Positions 10,457-20,858 are shown, counted from the first letter of the stretch. The stretch is 64,000 nt of DNA from Gonocerus acuteangulatus (GCA_946811695.1 OX328131.1:6511043-6575042), one strand, 5' to 3'. Notes: generated by a model not told the origin, from the letters alone. Numbers and translations are program-made.

Positions 10457-10938
10457 AGTTAATTGATTCCCAAGTAAACTTAATTACTATCTATTTAATG
10501 TATTGTTAAATTAAAGTTAATTGATGCCCAAGTAAACTTAATTACTATCTATTTAATGTATTGTTAAATTAAAGTTAATTGATGCCCAAGTAAACTTAAT
10601 TACTATCTATTTAATGTATTGTTAAGTTAAAGTTAATTGATGCCCAAGTTAACTTAATTACTATCTATTTAATGTATTGTTAAATTAAAGTTAATTGATG
10701 CCCAAGTAAACTTAATTACTATCTATTTAATGTATTGTTAAATTAAAGTTAATTGATGCCCAAGTAAACTTAATTACTATCTATTTAATGTATTGTTAAA
10801 TTAAAGTTAATTGATGCCCAAGTTAACTTAATTACTATCTATTTAATGTATTGTTAAATTAAAGTTAATTGATGCCCAAGTAAACTTAATTACTATCTAT
10901 TTAATGTATTGTTAAATTAAAGTTAATTGATGCCCAAG
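10457..10938. repeat. 58-bp tandem array, about 8.3 units
   Basis: The unit begins AGTTAATTGATGCCCAAGTA and ends CTATTTAATGTATTGTTAAA. Units are almost identical; two carry AAGTTAAC in place of AAGTAAAC. A lone half-unit (TACTATCTATTTAATG...) sits 230 bp downstream at 11172-11203. Confidence 0.95.
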
Positions 10939-11370
10939 TAACTAGAAATTTAGAAAAATAAAGAATGTTATAAGTAGGAACTTTAACTTAAAATGACCTA
11001 TACGGCCTTTACAAATATAAACATTTATTATTATTCTATAATAAACAAATATATATATTTAACATTAAAGACGATGTATATCCTCAAAAACGGTTGAAAT
11101 ATCAGACAAACAAAAAAGTAAAAAAAAAATTATATTTATTTTTTGTATATTTTTTTTAATTATTTAATTTTATTTACTATCTATTTAATGTATTGTTAAA
11201 TTATGGATGTACTATATAAAAAAAATTATAATAAAATTGTATAAAATACATGTTATCTAGGACATTGTGTTTTGGAAAATGTAGCTCACAATATACATTT
11301 TAGCAGGGTTACTGCAGAGAGGAAACTGATAATATATATATATATAAACTTACAATGCAGCAATAACTGG

Positions 11371-12150
11371 AACCATCTTGCAAGTATTGTGATTGTAACT
11401 AGTTGTTGATAGTACCGTATTTGACATACGGTACTATCAACTTACAATGGAACCATCTTGCAAGTATTGTGATTGTAACTGGTTGTTGATAGTACCGTAT
11501 TTGACATACGGTACTATCAACTTACAATGGAACCATCTTGCAAGTATTGTGATTGTAACTGGTTGTTGATAGTACCGTATTTGACATACGGTACTATCAA
11601 CTTACAATGGAACCATCTTGCAAGTATTGTGATTGTAACTAGTTGTTGATAGTACCGTATTTGACATACGGTACTATCAACTTACAATGGAACCATCTTG
11701 CAAGTATTGTGATTGTAACTGGTTGTTGATGGTACCGTATTTGACATACGGTACTATCAACTTACAATGGAACCATCTTGCAAGTATTGTGATTGTAACT
11801 GGTTGTTGATAGTACCGTATTTGACATACGGTACTATCAACTTACAATGGAACCATCTTGCAAGTATTGTGATTGTAACTGGTTGTTGATAGTACCGTAT
11901 TTGACATACGGTACTATCAACTTACAATGGAACCATCTTGCAAGTATTGTGATTGTAACTGGTTGTTGATAGTACCGTATTTGACATACGGTACTATCAA
12001 CTTACAATGGAACCATCTTGCAAGTATTGTGATTGTAACTAGTTGTTGATAGTACCGTATTTGACATACGGTACTATCAACTTACAATGGAACCATCTTG
12101 CAAGTATTGTGATTGTAACTGGTTGTTGATAGTACCGTATTTGACATACG
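11371..12150. repeat. 80-bp array with a perfect 16-bp hairpin per unit
   Basis: Each unit contains GTTGATAGTACCGTAT, the loop TTGAC, then ATACGGTACTATCAAC, followed by a unique stretch (ACAATGGAACCATCTTGCAA...). The hairpin occurs at about 11405 and every 80 bp to 12045. A single G in the 11725 arm breaks one pair, and the last copy (12125) is truncated in its right arm. Units otherwise vary only at A/GGTTGTTG. Perfect arms imply recent amplification or active homogenisation. Confidence 0.95.
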
Positions 12151-12289
12151 CGTATATGCGTGTTTGTTATATGGTGCTTTTTCCAGCACCTAACAGGTTG
12201 TATTATTAATGGTTTAAAAAAGGCTTTAAGTCTGTTTCTTAGGATTAACTCATTTATGTCCGGCAAATAATTTCTAAATTAAAATGCCT

Positions 12290-12510
12290 ACACAATTTAA
12301 TAAATATGGATACATATATCAATTTTATTTACGTAGTTTTTTGATATCCACTTATACACGACAGCGATTTTTTGGGCAGGTTTTCTACATGTTACCACAC
12401 TGTTCTACCCAGGATAGGACATGTGCTTGTCTTGATGATGTGATATTTTAAAATACAGAAAAGAACAGTCTGCAAAGGATGATAACGTTTGCATTATTTT
12501 TTTACCAATC
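12290..12510. other. No feature recognised
   Basis: Spacer between the hairpin array and the tRNA-like gene. Confidence 0.4.
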
Positions 12511-12601
12511 CCTGTGGTAGCTCAGTTGGTAGAGCGGTGGACTGTAGTTGGTGAAAGTAGCAGTTATCCATAGGTCGCTGGTTCAAATCCGGCCCGGAGG
12601 A
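12511..12601 (+). tRNA. tRNA-Tyr (GTA) with intron, one acceptor mismatch
   Basis: Same cloverleaf and 18-nt intron as the 27381 gene, but the acceptor begins CCTGTGG, giving G4 opposite G69. D, anticodon (GTA) and T arms are intact. A T-run (TTTTTTT) begins seven bases downstream, a plausible Pol III terminator. It is probably weakened or a recent pseudogene, although a single acceptor mismatch does not exclude function. Confidence 0.75.
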
Positions 12602-12734
12602 AAGAATTTTTTTATTATTATCAATAATTTATATGTAGGAAAACATTTTTTGGTACATAAAAAAACGATTGTATAATGCGGGATGTTCTAAAATACCCAA
12701 AACGCTTCTTTTTTTTAATCATATCAACTTCTGA

Positions 12735-13085
12735 GCTGTTAGCGCTTGGCTATCTATAGGTATCCACATGAAGGGCACGAGGTTTTCCTTGGCGGTCACC
12801 CATCCGAGTATTGGGAACGCCCATCATTGCTAAACTTTGATTATTTACGGGAATCGGGGTCTCCCGTGGTCTAATGGCTAGCGCCTTGGATTCACAAGCG
12901 GGAGAAGGTGGGTTCGATTCCCAACCTCCGGCAGGAATTTTATATCCCACGGCTCGCTGGTAAAATTCCTCGCTGCACCCTGGATGTCGGCGCTAATGAC
13001 CTAGATGTAGATGCGCCGTAAAAAAAATAAATAAATAAAAATTTACGGGAATCGGTGTATACTATGTTGCTAACGCCGTTGGGGC
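12735..13085 (-). mobile_element. Decayed 5S-derived SINE, split by a tRNA-SINE
   Basis: Read on plus, GTTAGCGCTTGGCTATCTAT (tail), GGCGGTCACCCATCCGAGTA and GGAACGCCCATCATTGCTAA (5S head) run to 12857. The head then resumes after the insertion at 13041 with the duplicated ATTTACGGGAATCGG and continues TGTATACTATGTTGCTAACG to CCGTTGGGGC. Much more diverged from 5S than the copies at 37-40 kb, so it is old. Confidence 0.75.
12858..13040 (+). mobile_element. tRNA-derived SINE inserted into the 5S-SINE
   Basis: Starts GGTCTCCCGTGGTCTAATGG, has GGTGGGTTCGATTCCCAAC (B box) and ends GTAGATGCGCCGT with an A-rich tail (AAATAAATAAATAAA). A 15-bp duplication ATTTACGGGAATCGG flanks it exactly (12843-12857 and 13041-13055). 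Confidence 0.92.
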
Positions 13086-13750
13086 TTGTGTAGTTATACG
13101 TTTTTAAATTAATTTCTAAGAGAGTTTGGAAATAGATTGATAATATCCTACAACGAGAAACGCTTCCCTGTGAAATAAGTCAGATATCAGGTAACTACAA
13201 AGGATGGGAGTAAAACTGAGAAACATTACTACCGAGAAATAATATTTTTTACAATAGTGTCTAACGTGTTCATAAATATACTCAATGGCTCACTTCAATT
13301 CACAATAAATGTAATCATGTCACGCGGGAGCTGCATAATTAAGCGCATTTCTCAAAAAGTACCCACCCCACATTACTCAGGAAGGTGTGTACACTGAGAG
13401 ATAAATAAATATAAACACTTGACCAGTTTTCGATCTTCTTTAACGAGCAAAGTTAATCAAAATTAAATCTCTGATAAATATCTAATTGTATCCATTATTT
13501 TCGAATACCATACTTTGTTGAACAAAAAAAAAAATATGTTTTTTTATTAACTGCTGATTGAATTATTAAAGTAAACCCCAGCCCTTATACGACGGATTAC
13601 GCATAATTTCTTGACAAATCTCGATCAATTGTACGACACAATGTGTATGGAATTTTCATGCAACTCAGGAAAAATTACGTCCGTCATGTATAAATTAATG
13701 TTTAAGTTTCTTATTGAGAAGATATAGTCGACCGTTGAGAAGTTTAAAGT
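13086..13750. other. No gene; fragment of a dispersed repeat (Rep-B)
   Basis: 13316-13410 holds a diverged copy of the family that reads GTCACGCAGGAGCTGCATAA elsewhere (38314, 58246, 59088). Nothing else recognised. Confidence 0.5.
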
Positions 13751-13751
13751 G

Positions 13752-14341
13752 TTGATCGCCAGGGTTTCGGTCTATTTTTTTATTCAATAAAATCCAATTT
13801 TAACTGGCGCTAATCAAATACATTATAACTATATAATACAATTGTGACCCTTTTTTCTTTCAATATATTCTTCGCATAGGCGGAAGGTCATGCATATATA
13901 AAACTCATCAACTTCACTTTATGTGCTTTATTTTGTTTTATGCTCTACATGTTTCGCGTCTCTTGACACCTCTTCAGGAGCAACTTAATCTATTTACATA
14001 AATTTAGCCTTAGCTACGGAGGACCTTCCACAGGTAGGGCATTGTCCATAGTAATAATTAGTATGGACAATGCCCTACCTGTGGAAGGTCCTCCGTAGCT
14101 AAGGCTAAATTTATGTATATGTAATTAAGTTGCTCCTGAAGAGGCGTCAAGAGACGCGAAACATGTAGAGCATAAAACAAAATAAAGCACATAAAGTGAA
14201 GTATATGAGTTTTATATATGCATGACCTTCCGCCTATGCAAATAATATATTATAACTATAAGGCGCTAATAAAATACATTTTAACTATAAAATGTGATTT
14301 TATTGAATAAAAAATAGACCGAAACCCTGACGATCATGGTG
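13752..14341. mobile_element. 0.6-kb palindrome of two Penelope-type terminal repeats
   Basis: Two near-identical arms (about 13752-14050 and 14062-14341) face each other around an 11-bp centre at 14051-14061. The left arm has about 25 bp extra. Each arm contains a hammerhead-like motif: minus strand at 13947-13973 (CTGAAGA, G, GTGTC/GACGC, GAAAC) and plus strand at 14128-14154 (CTGAAGA, G, GCGTC/GACGC, GAAAC). The central part also holds GGAAGGTCCTCCGTAGC, a distant relative of the 55-bp unit. No coding sequence remains. It could extrude as a cruciform. Confidence 0.85.
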
Positions 14342-14471
14342 CTAATAAAATACATTTTAACTTTAAGTTTCTTAGATTACTTTCACTCCTAATGGGCGGG
14401 TTGCCTGGAAGAAGAGACCAGCAAGAATGTTGCTCAGCAGTGCTATGTTTCACGGGGAGGTCGTTGTTTGA

Positions 14472-14893
14472 GGCAACGATATTGTGGTGGACGTACTGGG
14501 TGAGGCCTCAGCCGGGTGGGGGTACGAGGTTCACCTCGAGACAGTCCTGAGAGCTGATGGCCGGCGCTGAAAGTCTGATATAATTGTGGCAAAAGAGGGT
14601 AAGGTGACTATTGTGGACGAACAGATTGTTAATGGGAACACCTTTGATCTGAACTCGCTGCACCGGGCGAAGTGTCGGAAGTATGGGAGACTTGGTGTCG
14701 GTTTGGCGGTGGGGCGAATGTTTGGCGTGCCTGTGACCGACGTGGAGGTAACGTCCTGTACATTGAGCTGGAGGGGTGTGTGGAGCAATGCTTCTGCCAA
14801 AAGTTTAAAGCAACTTGGTGTCCCGATGGGGGTACTAAGAAGCATTACCTTGCGTGTATTAAAGGGCTCCTGCATTATCTTCAGTCGATCAAG
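14472..14893 (+). pseudogene. R2-type LINE, C-terminal endonuclease fragment
   Basis: One frame, with in-frame stops at 14469 and 14568, reads NDIVVDVLGEA, GWGYEVHLETVLRADGRR, then SDIIVAKEGKVTIVDEQIV, HRAKCRKYGRLG, VTSCTLSWRGVWS, KSLKQLGV and TLRVLKGS. This order matches the C-terminus of R2-clade non-LTR retrotransposons. There the restriction-like endonuclease has a (K/R)PD ... D core and the domain ends in a Trp-rich ...SWRGVWS... and ...LRVL-GS segment. The Pro of PD is Ser here. R2-type elements normally insert in repeated host genes using this nuclease. The RT is absent and the frame is broken, so it is dead. Its 3' part grades into the 118-bp array. Confidence 0.75.
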
Positions 14894-16233
14894 GACACTC
14901 CTCGCCGGGGCGGGCCGTTGAGGATCGCCAGCTTGGTGTCCCGATGGAAGCGCTGAGAAGCATTACCTTGCGGGTATTAAAGGGCTCCTGCATCATCTTC
15001 AGTCGATAGAGGACACTCCTCGCCGGGGCGGGCCGTTGAGGGTCGGCAACTTGGTGTCCCGATGGAAGCGCTAAGAAGCATTACCTTGCGGGTATTAAAG
15101 GGCTCCTGCATTATCTTCAGTCGATCAAGGACACTCCTCGCCGGGGCGGGCCGTTGAGGATCGGCAACTTGGTGTCCCGATGGAAGCGCTAAGAAGCATT
15201 ACCTTGCGGGTATTAAAGGGCTCCTGCATTATCTTCAGTCGATCAAGGACACTCCTCGCCGGGGCGGGCCGTTGAGGATCGGCAGCTTGGTGTCCCGATG
15301 GAAGCGCTAAGAAGCATTACCTTGCGGGTATTAAAGGGCTCCTGCATTATCTTCAGTCGATCAAGGACACTCCTCGCCGGGGCGGGCCGTTGAGGATCGG
15401 CAGCTTGGTGTCCCGATGGAAGCGCTAAGAAGCATTACCTTGCGGGTATTAAAGGGCTCCTGCATCATCTTCAGTCGATAGAGGACACTCCTCGCCGGGG
15501 CGGGCCGTTGAGGGTCGGCAACTTGGTGTCCCGATGGAAGAGCTGAGAAGCATTACCTTGCGGGTATTAAAGGGCTCCTGCATCATCTTCAGTCGATAGA
15601 GGACACTCCTCGCCGGGGCGGGCCGTTGAGGATCGGCAGCTTGGTGTCCCGATGGAAGCGCTAAGAAGCATTACCTTGCGGGTATTAAAGGGCTCCTGCA
15701 TCATCTTCAGTCGATGGAGGACACTCCTCGCCGGGGCGGGCCGTTGAGGGTCGGCAACTTGGTGTCCCGATGGAAGCGCTAAGAAGCATTACCTTGCGGG
15801 TATTAAAGGGCTCCTGCATTATCTTCAGTCGATCAAGGACACTCCTCGCCGGGGCGGGCCGTTGAGGATCGGCAGCTTGGTGTCCCGATGGAAGCGCTAA
15901 GAAGCATTACCTTGCGGGTATTAAAGGGCTCCCGCATCATCTTCAGTCGATCAAGGACACTCCTCGCCGGGGCGGGCCGTTGAGGATCGGCAGCTTGGTG
16001 TCCCGATGGAAGCGCTAAGAAGCATTACCTTGCGGGTATTAAAGGGCTCCTGCATCATCTTCAGTCGATGGAGGACACTCCTCGCCGGGGCGGGCCGTTG
16101 AGGGTCGGCAACTTGGTGTCCCGATGGAAGCGCTAAGAAGCATTACCTTGCGGGTATTAAAGGGCTCCTGCATCATCTTCAGTCGATCAAGGACACTCCT
16201 CGCCGGGGCGGGCCGTTGAGGATCGGCAGCTTT
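14810..16233. repeat. 118-bp satellite derived from the R2-type LINE end, 12 units
   Basis: The unit runs CTTGGTGTCCCGATGGAAGC ... CATTACCTTGCGGGTATTAA ... CCTCGCCGGGGCGGGCCGTT. The first unit is continuous with the R2-like reading frame (LGV..., TLRVLKGS), so the unit includes the last codons and following non-coding sequence of that LINE. Units differ at a few sites (CAACTTGG/CAGCTTGG, TTATC/TCATC, TCAAGG/TAGAGG/TGGAGG) that recur in blocks. Unit length is not a multiple of three, so coding was not maintained. It is markedly GC-richer than its surroundings. Confidence 0.93.
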
Positions 16234-16740
16234 TATTTGTTTGTTTTAGTTATTTTTTTTATCTTTGTGTACATGTGTATATTTTAATTTGATATGTTTG
16301 TGACATGATTTGGGCCCCTATGGTGTATTTGTTTTATTTTAAATATTTTCGTTTACGTTGTTTGGCTGTAATTTGTATTATTTTAGTGGTATTGTTATTT
16401 TGATTATTAATTATTTGAACTATCATTATATTTTCAATATTATGTTGTATTTCTTATTGGTTAAAATTAATGGTTTTGAGGAATCCATTTAGGTCTCAAA
16501 TTAACTTGGCTTTTTGTGTTACGAAGCCTGAATAACGAGAGTGAAGGAGACAACCAATTGTTAATTTACTTATATGTAAATAAGTATATATGTTGAAATG
16601 TATAGCTAAGTGCATTTTATCTCCTAATAAAAAATAAAATAAAAATATTAACGGAGTAGCTCTTCATTACTGCTTTCATCAAAATATGATGGTAATTTTG
16701 TAATAAATGACAGGCAATCTGCTTAGGAGTAATAATTTAG
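16234..16740. other. AT-rich spacer, possible LINE 3' UTR
   Basis: Follows the last satellite unit directly (TTTTATTTGTTTGTTTTAG...), so the first part may be the 3' UTR of the R2-type element. Ends in AATAAAAAATAAAATAAAA around 16625. No gene seen. Confidence 0.4.
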
Positions 16741-16754
16741 CCTTTCTTTTCCAA

Positions 16755-16821
16755 CCCCTCACTGTAGTTGGTGAAAGTAGCAGTTATCCATAGGTCGCTG
16801 GTTCAAATCCGGCCCGGAGGA
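16755..16821 (+). pseudogene. tRNA-Tyr pseudogene lacking the D arm
   Basis: Identical to the tRNA-Tyr genes from ACTGTAG through the intron, T arm and 3' acceptor, but bases from the middle of the acceptor through the D arm are deleted (CCCCTC joins ACTGTAG). Upstream flank TTTAGCCTTTCTTTTCCAAC matches that of the 8196-8286 gene, showing duplication of the locus before the deletion. A T-run follows. Confidence 0.85.
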
Positions 16822-16851
16822 ATACATTTTTGTAATATGATTACAAACTAT

Positions 16852-16856
<5 letters not shown>

Positions 16857-16919
<63 letters not shown>
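16857..16919. repeat. (TA)n microsatellite
   Basis: Pure TA tract just downstream of the tRNA pseudogene. Confidence 0.95.
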
Positions 16920-16922
<3 letters not shown>

Positions 16923-17002
16923 TTTTCTATTGTATGTCGTATTTCTTACTCATTAGTACTTACTAGAACGGAGAGACTCACTTATAGACAAACAAGAGAA
17001 TA

Positions 17003-17723
17003 CAACTGGCAAACCTTTACCAACAGACTGTAAACAACGCAGCAACTGGCAAACCTTTACCAACAGATAGTAAACAACGCAGCAACTGGCAAACCTTTAC
17101 CAACAGACAGTAAACAACGCAGGAACTGGCAAACCTATACCAACAGATAGTAAACAACGCAGCAACTGGCAAACCTTTACCAACAGATAGTAAACAACGC
17201 AGCAACTGGCAAACCTTTACCAACAGACAGTAAACAACGCAGCAACTGGCAAATCTATACCAACAGACTGTAAACAACGCAGCAACTGGCAAACCTTTAC
17301 CAACAGACTGTAAACAACGCAGCAACTGGCAAACCTTTACCAACAGACAGTAAACAACGCAACAACTGGCAAACCTATACCAACAGACTGTAAACAACGC
17401 AGCAACTGGCAAACCTTTACCAACAGACAGTAAACAACGCAGCAACTGGCAAACCTTTACCAACAGACTGTAAACAACGCAGCAACTGGCAAACCTTTAC
17501 CAACAGACTGTAAACAATGCAGCAACTGGCAAACCTTTACTAACAGACTGTAAAAAACGCAGCAACTGGCAAACCTTTACCAACAGACTGTAAACAACGC
17601 AGGAACTGGCAAACCTTTACCAACAGACTGTAAACAACGCAGCAACTGGAAAACCTTTACCAACAGACTGTAAACAACGCAGCAACTGGCAAACCTTTAC
17701 CAACAGACTGTAAACAACGCAGC
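17003..17723. repeat. 40-bp tandem array, 18 units
   Basis: The unit contains AACTGGCAAACCTTTACCAA, CAGACTGTAAACAACG and CAGC. Scattered variants (CTTTACC/CTATACC, GACTG/GACAG/GATAG) alternate in short patterns, producing a 120-bp pseudo-period and a spurious 148-codon frame on the minus strand. Confidence 0.95.
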
Positions 17724-18026
17724 ACAACAACAATTCCTCACAACTTACATGACTTACTAACAGATGGTAGCACTCTATCAACATACTTCTACACATCTTA
17801 AATCAACTCTCTGTTATTCCAAGATGTAATTATATGTATTATTTTATGGAAAAAAAATGTTATTTTATTCTCTTTTAATTGAACATACATTTTATGATTG
17901 TTATCGTTTTTTTTTTTTGTCTAATTTTCTTCTTTTTTCTTATTATATTTTGGGACTTTCATTCTGCCACTTAGGTGCCTTTTTAGGTAATCGCCACTGT
18001 CGTGGAGCTCATTAAAAAATTAACCA
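17724..18026. other. No feature recognised
   Basis: AT-rich spacer. Confidence 0.4.
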
Positions 18027-18185
18027 AAAAAACGCCAACACTCGTAAAAAGTATGACCACCTATGTGATTTACAGTCACCCCTCCTCTCCCCTTCTTCTA
18101 TTCTCCACCACAGCCCAGCTATACTACTTGTGGTCAATACTCGACGAGTCACAGAAAGAATTAGACCGCTAGTATCAGCCGTTCG
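18027..18185 (+). repeat. Single diverged copy of the 140-bp satellite unit
   Basis: Shares CACTCGTAAAAA, TGTGATTT, TCTATTCTCCACCA, AGCCCAGCTAT, TGTGGTCAATACT and GACGAGTCA in order with the tandem units at 62980-64000, at roughly 80 percent by eye. It shows the satellite unit also exists as a dispersed sequence. Confidence 0.75.
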
Positions 18186-18211
18186 GAAATTATATAGAAT
18201 TATGTCAAAGA

Positions 18212-18376
18212 GGGGTCTCCCGTGGTCTAGTGGATAGCGCGCTAGATTCATAAGCGGGAGATGGTGGGTTCGATCCCCACCGGCGCCAGAAATTTTCTCA
18301 TCTCAGGGCTCGCTGAGAAAATTCCTGGCTGCACTCTGGATGTCCGGCGCTAATAGCCACGATTTGTTGATGCGCC

Positions 18377-18431
<55 letters not shown>
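18212..18431 (+). mobile_element. Young tRNA-derived SINE with 55-nt poly(A)
   Basis: Full structure: tRNA-like head GGGGTCTCCCGTGGTCTAGT with A-box-like TGGTCTAGTGG and B box GGGTTCGATCCC. The body is AGAAATTTTCTCATCTCAGG, then CCGGCGCTAATAGCC ... GATGCGCCGT, and an uninterrupted A tract from 18379. A 14-bp duplication AATTATGTCAAAGA flanks it (18198-18211 and 18432-18445). The perfect duplication and long A tract suggest recent insertion. The anticodon position reads CAT, but the arms do not form a clean tRNA. Confidence 0.93.
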
Positions 18432-18435
<4 letters not shown>

Positions 18436-18604
18436 ATGTCAAAGAAAGTACGTGAAAATTACGATTGTTTGGAGATGTGGGAATATCTGTGTGTACGCCT
18501 GTTTGACTAAGGTTGATAAGATCATGTATTCTTTTATTTTTTATGTTTTACGTAATTTTCCTTTTATTTTGTTTTCAATATTTACATGCAAATCTGTCAA
18601 CAAA

Positions 18605-18607
<3 letters not shown>

Positions 18608-18659
<52 letters not shown>

Positions 18660-18680
18660 ATATATATAATATATATATAT

Positions 18681-18735
<55 letters not shown>
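18608..18735. repeat. (TA)n microsatellite with interruptions
   Basis: About 125 bp of TA with a few TAATA interruptions, abutting the left terminal repeat of the Penelope-like element. Confidence 0.95.
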
Positions 18736-18738
<3 letters not shown>

Positions 18739-18767
18739 TAGATGGAGATAGTTAGCCGCTGTAGAGA

Positions 18768-19127
18768 TACGAAGACAGGTATAGTTGGGATTCGGCTAGG
18801 AGAAAAACGTCAGACTTTCAAAAAGAAATCTGTATTTTGGACGTTTCGACTGCAACAATGGCAGCCTTCTTCAGCTAAAAAATATATACAACTTATAAGT
18901 AAAGAAAATGTACAAGTAGTAAGTAAAAGACAGGCAGAAATGAGCGGAGTATATATGCCAATACAATAAATTTTAACCAATCTTATTTTTAAAAACAATG
19001 AAAATACCGGTAGTTGGAAAGAAAACAGCATGTAGAAGTTGTTAGTAAAAACAGTACAAAGAAAAGTATTTTTATGTAGTGACAAACAAAATCTATTTTA
19101 TAGGTGAATACTATTTATAACAATCAA
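18768..19127 (+). repeat. Left terminal repeat of the Penelope-like element
   Basis: Read on minus, 18853-18881 gives CTGAAGA, A, then GGCTGC-type stem sequence and GAAACGTC, the hammerhead-like core. Its second half ends GAATACTATTTATAACAATC at 19126. Relatives: 20599-20958, 30424-30760, 37700-37790, 47064-47172 and 47278-47410. Confidence 0.85.
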
Positions 19128-19394
19128 TATATAGATACATACCACTAGAGAATGCCTAGGGGGGGGGGGGGGGGGGAGGGAGGAAGACCTCGAGGGCAAC
19201 TTAGGTAACCATGGTTAGAAGTATGACCGACAGCAACAACACCGGGGTCTTTATAGTTATGAAAAAGGGGTGGGGGGCGGTAAAGCGGTGCAGATGAAAG
19301 AGGTACAATTGCTGGGTTGTAAAGGTGTTAAGAGCTTTGGGACACACAAGTAGAGAAATTGTCTGGAGCCTGGGAACAAAGATAAAAAAGGAGG

Positions 19395-20613
19395 TCAGGA
19401 CAATTTATGGAAGACGGAGGAGTAAGCAGGGGAGATGTTTTGTTTGTCGGTTTTGTAATTAATGTTATTGGGGTTTAAGTTAATGTGGACGCATTCGGAA
19501 ATCTGTCGCTTTTTGGTGTTTCGTTCAGTGGAAAGTATTTTAGTGTCGTCAAAGTTGAAAGTGTGTTTTTTAGTTATGGCGTGTTTTGCGAGGGCGGATT
19601 TGTGGATTTCTTTGTTTTTTATTGTCCGTTTGTGTTGTGTTATGCGGGAGTGAATATAATTTTTGGTTTCACCTATGTATACAGCATTACAGGAGGGGGT
19701 TTGGCAGGGTATTTGGTAAACAACGTGGGTGGCGTAGTCATAGGGAAGGGGATCTTTGAGTTTGGTGTACAGTGTAGTAAGTTTGTTAGCGGTTTTTAAC
19801 CCAAAGTTTAGTGACGGGAGGGATTTTTTTAAAGTCTTTGTGAGTTTTGCGGTCAGTCCTGGTGTGTATGTCAGGGAACGAAATATCTGGAGGGAGGATT
19901 CGGGGGAGGTATTGGGGGAGGTGGCATTGAAAGATTGGGATTTTATTTGTTTTATAAGCCGGTTTATGAGGTTGGGGGGGAATTGATTCAGTGTTAATTT
20001 TTCGGTAGCTCTATTCAGGTTTTCATTGTGGAAGGACTCATGGGATAAGGAGAGGGCGCGGCGAAGAAGGTTTCGTGCTACATTGATTTTCATGTGGTAA
20101 GGATGGGAAGAGTGGAAATTGAGTAAACGTCCAGAATAAGTATGTTTAGTATACCAGTTTGTGATGATAGTGCCGTCAGTCTGTCTGATAAGTAGAACGT
20201 CCAGGTAGGGGAGTTGTTGGTCATGTTCAGTCTCCACCGTAAATTGTAGTCTGGGATGATAGGAGTTGATGCAGTCTAGTATGTCAGTTAGTTTATCGGC
20301 GTTGATAATTAGCAGGAGGTCATCTACATACTTGCAAATGAATGATATGTCCTGGGGGAACAGTGGGACGAAAGTGTTGAGTAAGTCAGTAAGAAAGATG
20401 GAGGATAAGTCTGGGGCAAGGCAGTTTCCCATAGCTAACCCTTCGATTTGTTGGTAAAATTGTCCGTTGTATTTGAAAAAACCACTGTTGACGCATAATT
20501 TGAGGCTGTCAACAAAATATTGAAAAGATAGGGGGCTGAGCGGTTCTATAGAGGACCAATTATTTTGGATAATTTCTAACGTTTTTGTTAGAGGGACGTT
20601 GATTGTTATAAAT
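19395..20613 (-). pseudogene. Penelope-like RT (C-terminal part) with GIY-YIG endonuclease
   Basis: Open on the minus strand from about 20613 without an early ATG; an internal ATG at 20432 starts a 345-residue frame. Upstream of it the frame reads FYQQIEGLAMGNCLAP (RT motif B region). Numbered from that ATG, YVDD (RT active site) is at 35-38. The GIY-YIG domain runs from about 236: VVYQIPC, VYIGET, an Arg at 263, and Glu 313 in ISECVHI as the likely catalytic acid. Cys 243, Cys 248, His 284 and His 290 could form the CCHH zinc site known in Penelope nucleases. Family proteins are usually 700 residues or more, so the N-terminal RT fingers are missing. The preserved part has no stop. Function if intact: target-primed reverse transcription. 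Confidence 0.9.
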
Positions 20614-20858
20614 AGTATTCACCTATAAAATAGATTTTGTTTGTCACTACATAAAAATACTTTTCTTTTTACTGTTTTTACTAACAACTTCTACATGCTG
20701 TTTTCTTTCCAACTACCGGTATTTTCATTGTTTTTAAAAATAAGATTGGTTAAAATTTATTGTATTGGTATATATACTCCGCTCATTTCTGCCTGTCTTT
20801 TACTTACTACTTGTACATTTTCTTTACTTATAAGTTGTATATATTTTTTAGCTGAAGA

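Noticed and set aside
14531..14875. 114-codon minus-strand frame and 94-codon alternate plus frame
   Set aside because: Shadows of the R2-type endonuclease frame, which alone shows family motifs.
17017..17463. 148-codon repetitive minus-strand frame
   Set aside because: By-product of the 40-bp array; the repeating peptide reflects a 120-bp (3 x 40) period.
18212..18285. Genuine tRNA-Met (CAT) gene
   Set aside because: Acceptor and anticodon stems do not pair and the sequence is followed by a SINE body and poly(A).
19462..20457. Plus-strand frames of 63-104 codons
   Set aside because: They lie opposite the Penelope RT/GIY-YIG frame, which has clear catalytic motifs.
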